Positions 14,559 through 16,811 of a stretch of 16,811 bases of DNA are shown piece after piece. Source of the stretch: an uncultured Collinsella sp. (GTDB lineage Bacteria; Actinomycetota; Coriobacteriia; Coriobacteriales; Coriobacteriaceae); NCBI GenBank assembly GCA_900754075.1, contig CAAEBN010000055.1:1-16811 (forward strand), written 5' to 3'. The notes beneath the pieces are model-generated. The model had not been told where the DNA came from, made no database searches, and saw only the letters and a program-made list of their open reading frames with translations. Every line of letters begins with the position of its first letter. The stretch's first letter is position 1. The translations under genes and the position numbers were made by a program.

Positions 14559-14586
14559 CCTCCTCTATTCGTCCGCACCCATTGTA
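14559..14586 (-). promoter_or_regulatory. Ribosome binding site and -10 element of tilS
   Basis: On the minus strand GAGGAGG (complement of 14559-14565) lies 6 nt before the tilS ATG. TACAAT (complement of 14581-14586) is 28 nt before the ATG. The divergent walJ-like gene starts only 48 nt away, so both promoters must share or invade each other's coding ends. Confidence 0.5.
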
Positions 14587-14600
14587 TCCTTTGGAATCTT

Positions 14601-15410
14601 ATGTCTCGTCTGCACCTTCATATCCTCGGCAGTGGCTCTAAAGGCAACTGCGCACTCATCGAGGGCCCGCAGGGGCTCATTATGGTCGATGACGGACTGT
14701 CTCGCCGCGAGACATTAAAGCGCATGGCAGAACTGGGGCTCTCGACAGACAACGTCTCGGCTCTTCTCATTACTCATGAGCATAGCGATCACATCAAGGG
14801 CCTCGATGTCTGGTGCAAGCACTGGCACGGCCCCCTCTTTGCCAGCAGGGGCACTCTTTCGAGCAAAGAAAATCTTTCGCATCTGCCTGTCGAGGAATTC
14901 GATCCCGGTGACGCCCTATCCATTGCCGGCATCCACGTGCAAACCTACTCAACGTCACACGATGCCATCAATCCGGTCGGCTATCGATTCAATGCTCTCG
15001 ATGATTCCATTGGGTTTGCCACCGACACCGGAAAGCTATCGAGCCAAGCCATTAAAACCCTCAAAGATTGTCGAGTCCTCGCACTCGAAAGCAACCACGA
15101 TGTGACCATGCTGCGCGAGGGAGAATATCCCCGCTTTCTTCAGGAGCGCATCCTGTCTGCAAGGGGACACCTCTCCAACAGCCAAGCCGCCGAAGCCGCG
15201 CGCGAACTTGTTACAGATCGCACCGAACAGCTCATTGCCATGCATATCAGCCAAGATAACAATCGTCCGAGCCTTACCGTCAAAAGCTATGCCAAAGCTC
15301 TGGCCGCAACCCTGGATGACGAGGTCGGCAGCTCCGCAACCCTTCTCCAAGGATCGCGAAAACTCTCGATACGCCCTGCGAGTCAGTATCAGCCGGCAAC
15401 CATTCAATAG
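14601..15410 (+). CDS. yycJ: Metallo-beta-lactamase-fold hydrolase, WalJ/YycJ type
   Basis: A 269-residue cytoplasmic protein with the fold of YycJ/WalJ, a predicted metal-dependent nuclease tied in Bacillales to cell-wall and DNA repair control. It opens with the characteristic HILGSGSKGNCALIE (8-22). The metal site includes THEHSDH (58-64), STSHDA (118-123), D142 in FATDTGK and H190 in GHLSN. ALESNHD (161-167) is the usual family motif. The start at 14601 is preferred over the ORF opening at 14520 because homology begins at residue 3; the ribosome binding site (TTGGAA) is weak. The WalRK genes that normally neighbour it are not in this window; here it is divergent from tilS. Confidence 0.88.
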   Translation: MSRLHLHILGSGSKGNCALIEGPQGLIMVDDGLSRRETLKRMAELGLSTDNVSALLITHEHSDHIKGLDVWCKHWHGPLFASRGTLSSKENLSHLPVEEFDPGDALSIAGIHVQTYSTSHDAINPVGYRFNALDDSIGFATDTGKLSSQAIKTLKDCRVLALESNHDVTMLREGEYPRFLQERILSARGHLSNSQAAEAARELVTDRTEQLIAMHISQDNNRPSLTVKSYAKALAATLDDEVGSSATLLQGSRKLSIRPASQYQPATIQ

Positions 15411-15418
15411 ACTGTCCT

Positions 15419-15470
15419 AGACAGCAAAAGGGGCCGAGAATCGCTTCCCAGCCCCTTTTGCTGTCTTTTA
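15419..15470 (+). terminator. Strong terminator between yycJ and hsp20
   Basis: A perfect 16-bp stem, AGACAGCAAAAGGGGC (15419-15434) with GCCCCTTTTGCTGTCT (15451-15466), has a 16-nt loop and is followed by TTTTA on the plus strand. It ends yycJ and, being symmetric, probably also the convergent hsp20 gene. Confidence 0.88.
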
Positions 15471-15492
15471 ATAGCGCAGAACACCAACGAAG

Positions 15493-15924
15493 TTAGTCGA
15501 TGGAGATCTTCGTAACGTTTTTCTTTTCGACGATCTTGGGAACCGTAACGGTCAGGATGCCGTCAGCGTACTTAGCCGAGAGGCCCTCGCTCGAAGCGTC
15601 CTTTAGATACACGCCACGCGTCGCGCTGTACGAGCTGAACTCCTTCTGCAGGAAGTTCTTGCCCTCGTTCTCCTCGTCTTCCTCGACATTCACGCTAATG
15701 GACAGACGGCCCTCATTGAGCTCGACATCGATATCGTCCTTGGCGACACCGGTCAGATAGGCCTTGACCTCATAGCCGTCGCCCTTATCCTCAACGTCAA
15801 CGGGAAACGCCTTGGAAGCAATCGAGTTGTTTGCAAGGTCGGTCATATCATCAAACAGATCGAACAGCGAGCTAGCAGAAGGACGAACGCCAAAAACCGA
15901 ACGATAAGGAACCATGCTTGCCAT
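15493..15924 (-). CDS. hsp20: Small heat-shock protein, Hsp20/alpha-crystallin family
   Basis: A 143-residue ATP-independent chaperone that holds unfolding proteins. The alpha-crystallin domain spans about residues 38-130. It shows FPVDVEDKGDGYEVKAYLTG (40-59) and the family signature AKYADGILTVTVPK (117-130). The C-terminal oligomerisation motif I-x-I is present as ISI (140-142). The acidic insert EEDEENEG (81-88) sits in the loop between beta strands. The start at 15924 is chosen from AGGAG about 8 nt upstream; the in-frame reading to 16002 adds 26 residues of unlikely sequence. It is a single-gene unit with its own AT-rich upstream region. Confidence 0.95.
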   Translation of the reverse strand: MASMVPYRSVFGVRPSASSLFDLFDDMTDLANNSIASKAFPVDVEDKGDGYEVKAYLTGVAKDDIDVELNEGRLSISVNVEEDEENEGKNFLQKEFSSYSATRGVYLKDASSEGLSAKYADGILTVTVPKIVEKKNVTKISID

Positions 15925-16155
15925 GTTTACCACTCCTTTTAGGACTGCCGAGCCATCTTCTAGGTGACTGGGGCTTCTTTTGACGCTCTTATATATGCCC
16001 ACACAGTGCTTATATATACATCGACTATAAAGTTTTTTGAGTCCAGTACTATAAGAATATCTAAGTGTGTATGACTCAGGTTTCAGTAAGGTTAAGGTTC
16101 TTTGAACCAGAGCTTAAATACCGAGTATGTCCCCAGCTACAAATAACAAGGGGCT
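15925..16155. promoter_or_regulatory. AT-rich control region between hsp20 and the tail-anchored gene
   Basis: On the minus strand the string ATATATAAG occurs twice (complements of 15988-15996 and 16009-16017), exactly 21 nt apart, and either could act as a -10 for hsp20. Further right are GGTTC-TTT-GAACC (16096-16108) and a flanking TTAAG/CTTAA pair (16092-16096 and 16113-16117). I find neither the CIRCE (TTAGCACTC-N9-GAGTGCTAA) nor the HAIR (CTTGAGT-N7-ACTCAAG) operator. The stretch is clearly lower in GC than its flanks. Confidence 0.45.
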
Positions 16156-16161
16156 TACAAT
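16156..16161 (+). promoter_or_regulatory. -10 element of the tail-anchored protein gene
   Basis: TACAAT ends 39 nt before the ATG at 16201. No good -35 is present. Confidence 0.4.
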
Positions 16162-16200
16162 GAGCGCGTACACGTTGTTGGTAACGAGCTAAAGGGCATC

Positions 16201-16668
16201 ATGGACGACCAAAACCAGAACAAAATGTTTATGCCGACGCAGGGGGAAGATACTTCCACGCAGCCGCCACGGTTCCATCGCCCCCACATCTCGCAAGAGC
16301 CCATTAATGATCCGGAGCCCGAGTATGTGACGAGAAATCGATATCAAACACTCGAAGATGCCCAAACGGGACGTAAACATATGGGCGTCGCCTCGGGAGA
16401 CCCTGTATATCTGAAAGACGCACCATTATCTAAAAACAGCGCAGCTAGTGAGGAGCCACTGAAAGCATCCGCCGCCAATCAACAAAGAGGTCCTCGACCA
16501 AAGCAAACCTTGACGCATTCGGCTCGCTATCTCGAAACGCCAAAACAGGGAAAATCAATCTTCGTTTCGTCAAGTAAACGACGCAAGCAGCATCGACTGA
16601 CAATCCTGCTTTTGATCATTGTGGCCATAGCAGTTGCCCTTGTTATTCGATTTATTTTCTTTAAATAA
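16201..16668 (+). CDS. Uncharacterised tail-anchored membrane protein
   Basis: A 155-residue protein that I do not recognise. Residues 1-125 are polar, rich in Gln, Pro, Ser and Asn, and look disordered. A basic stretch KRRKQHR (125-131) is followed by one hydrophobic segment (132-152) at the extreme C-terminus. This suggests a tail-anchored protein with its bulk in the cytoplasm. No catalytic motif, cysteine or repeat is visible. AAAGGG lies 4 nt before the ATG and supports the start. A TACAAT element and its own likely terminator suggest a single-gene unit, next to but divergent from hsp20. The function is unknown; a scaffold or membrane-tethering role would be speculation. Confidence 0.75.
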   Translation: MDDQNQNKMFMPTQGEDTSTQPPRFHRPHISQEPINDPEPEYVTRNRYQTLEDAQTGRKHMGVASGDPVYLKDAPLSKNSAASEEPLKASAANQQRGPRPKQTLTHSARYLETPKQGKSIFVSSSKRRKQHRLTILLLIIVAIAVALVIRFIFFK

Positions 16669-16669
16669 A

Positions 16670-16717
16670 GGCTCAATACCAAAAACAATAAGATTGTCTA
16701 GTGTAATTGAGTCCTTT
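16670..16717 (+). terminator. Possible terminator of the tail-anchored gene
   Basis: CTCAAT (16672-16677) pairs with ATTGAG (16706-16711), and inside it ACAAT (16685-16689) pairs with ATTGT (16693-16697). A short CTTT follows. The stem is AT-rich and the T-run short, so this is tentative. Confidence 0.35.
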
Positions 16718-16731
16718 ACGCCCTTAAACGC

Positions 16732-16764
16732 AAAAAAAGGGGGAGGCCGCGAGGCCTCCCCCTT
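16732..16764 (-). terminator. Strong terminator of a minus-strand gene beyond the right edge
   Basis: AAGGGGGAGGCC (16737-16748) and GGCCTCCCCCTT (16753-16764) form a perfect 12-bp stem with a GCGA tetraloop. On the minus strand it runs into seven T (complement of 16732-16738). It therefore ends a leftward gene lying mostly outside the window. Confidence 0.85.
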
Positions 16765-16765
16765 C

Positions 16766-16811
16766 TCAGTTCAAGCGTACGGCTCGGTGCCGTCCACCGG
16801 TCAGCGGCGCC
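16766..16811 (-). CDS. Possible 3' end of a minus-strand gene (partial)
   Basis: One minus-strand frame stays open from the right edge to a TGA at 16766-16768, just before the terminator, and would encode a C-terminus reading APLTGGRHRAVRLN. A second frame closes earlier, at 16801-16803. Only 46 nt are visible, so the frame, and even whether this is protein-coding or an RNA gene, is uncertain. Confidence 0.25.
   Translation of the reverse strand, partial: APLTGGRHRAVRLN

Noticed and set aside
15925..16200. CIRCE or HAIR operator upstream of hsp20
   Set aside because: TTGAGTC and GACTCAGG occur but are about 30 nt apart, not the 7-nt spacing of HAIR. No TTAGCACTC half-site is present.
16766..16811. 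3' end of tmRNA or another stable RNA at the right edge
   Set aside because: There is no CCA end or recognisable T-arm; 46 nt are too few, and a protein-coding end is equally possible.

Overview
The window looks like chromosomal DNA from a high-GC Gram-positive of the Coriobacteriia, most likely Collinsella or a close relative. This is an inference. It rests on GC-rich genes with C/G-ending codons, strong AAGGAG-type ribosome binding sites, an EF-G-like GTPase of the actinobacterial EF-G2 type, a lipoprotein signal that also carries a twin-arginine motif, and the actinobacterial/Gram-positive order tilS-hpt-ftsH. No rRNA, tRNA, CRISPR array, transposase or phage gene was found. Most of the content is core housekeeping.

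Layout: (1) 1-1170: a terminator from a gene left of the window, then a membrane-anchored, cysteine-rich DNA/RNA non-specific endonuclease (+). (2) 1300-3375: an EF-G-like translational GTPase (-) with unusual G3 and G4 motifs and a long leader. (3) 3686-5956: a three-gene polar amino acid ABC importer operon (-), ordered binding lipoprotein, permease, ATPase, with overlapping start and stop codons. (4) 5957-6294: a divergent intergenic region holding two promoters, a 20-bp palindrome in the transporter leader, and a 131-bp element with perfect 31-bp inverted repeats. (5) 6295-7743: an RlmD-type 23S rRNA uracil methyltransferase (+) with a basic N-terminal tail and an internal shift in codon use. 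(6) 7822-8643: a YcdX-type PHP phosphatase (-). (7) 8809-9993: a class I/II aminotransferase (-), followed upstream by a 60-nt GGGGACAG palindrome. (8) 10181-14552: ftsH, hpt and tilS (-). (9) 14601-15410: a WalJ/YycJ-type metallo-beta-lactamase-fold protein (+). (10) 15493-15924: a small heat-shock protein (-) with an AT-rich upstream region. (11) 16201-16668: an unrecognised tail-anchored membrane protein (+). The right edge has a terminator pointing toward a minus-strand gene that lies mostly outside the window.

How the genes fit together: the importer operon is a self-contained uptake system. hpt and ftsH are translationally coupled and sit behind tilS, as in many Gram-positives, joining tRNA-Ile modification, purine salvage and membrane proteolysis. 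FtsH and Hsp20 are both protein quality-control factors. RlmD, the EF-G-like protein and TilS all act on the translation machinery. No new multi-gene system is evident. The points most worth following are the two palindromic intergenic elements, the seven-cysteine nuclease domain, the altered G motifs of the EF-G-like protein, and a shared TACAAT promoter motif.
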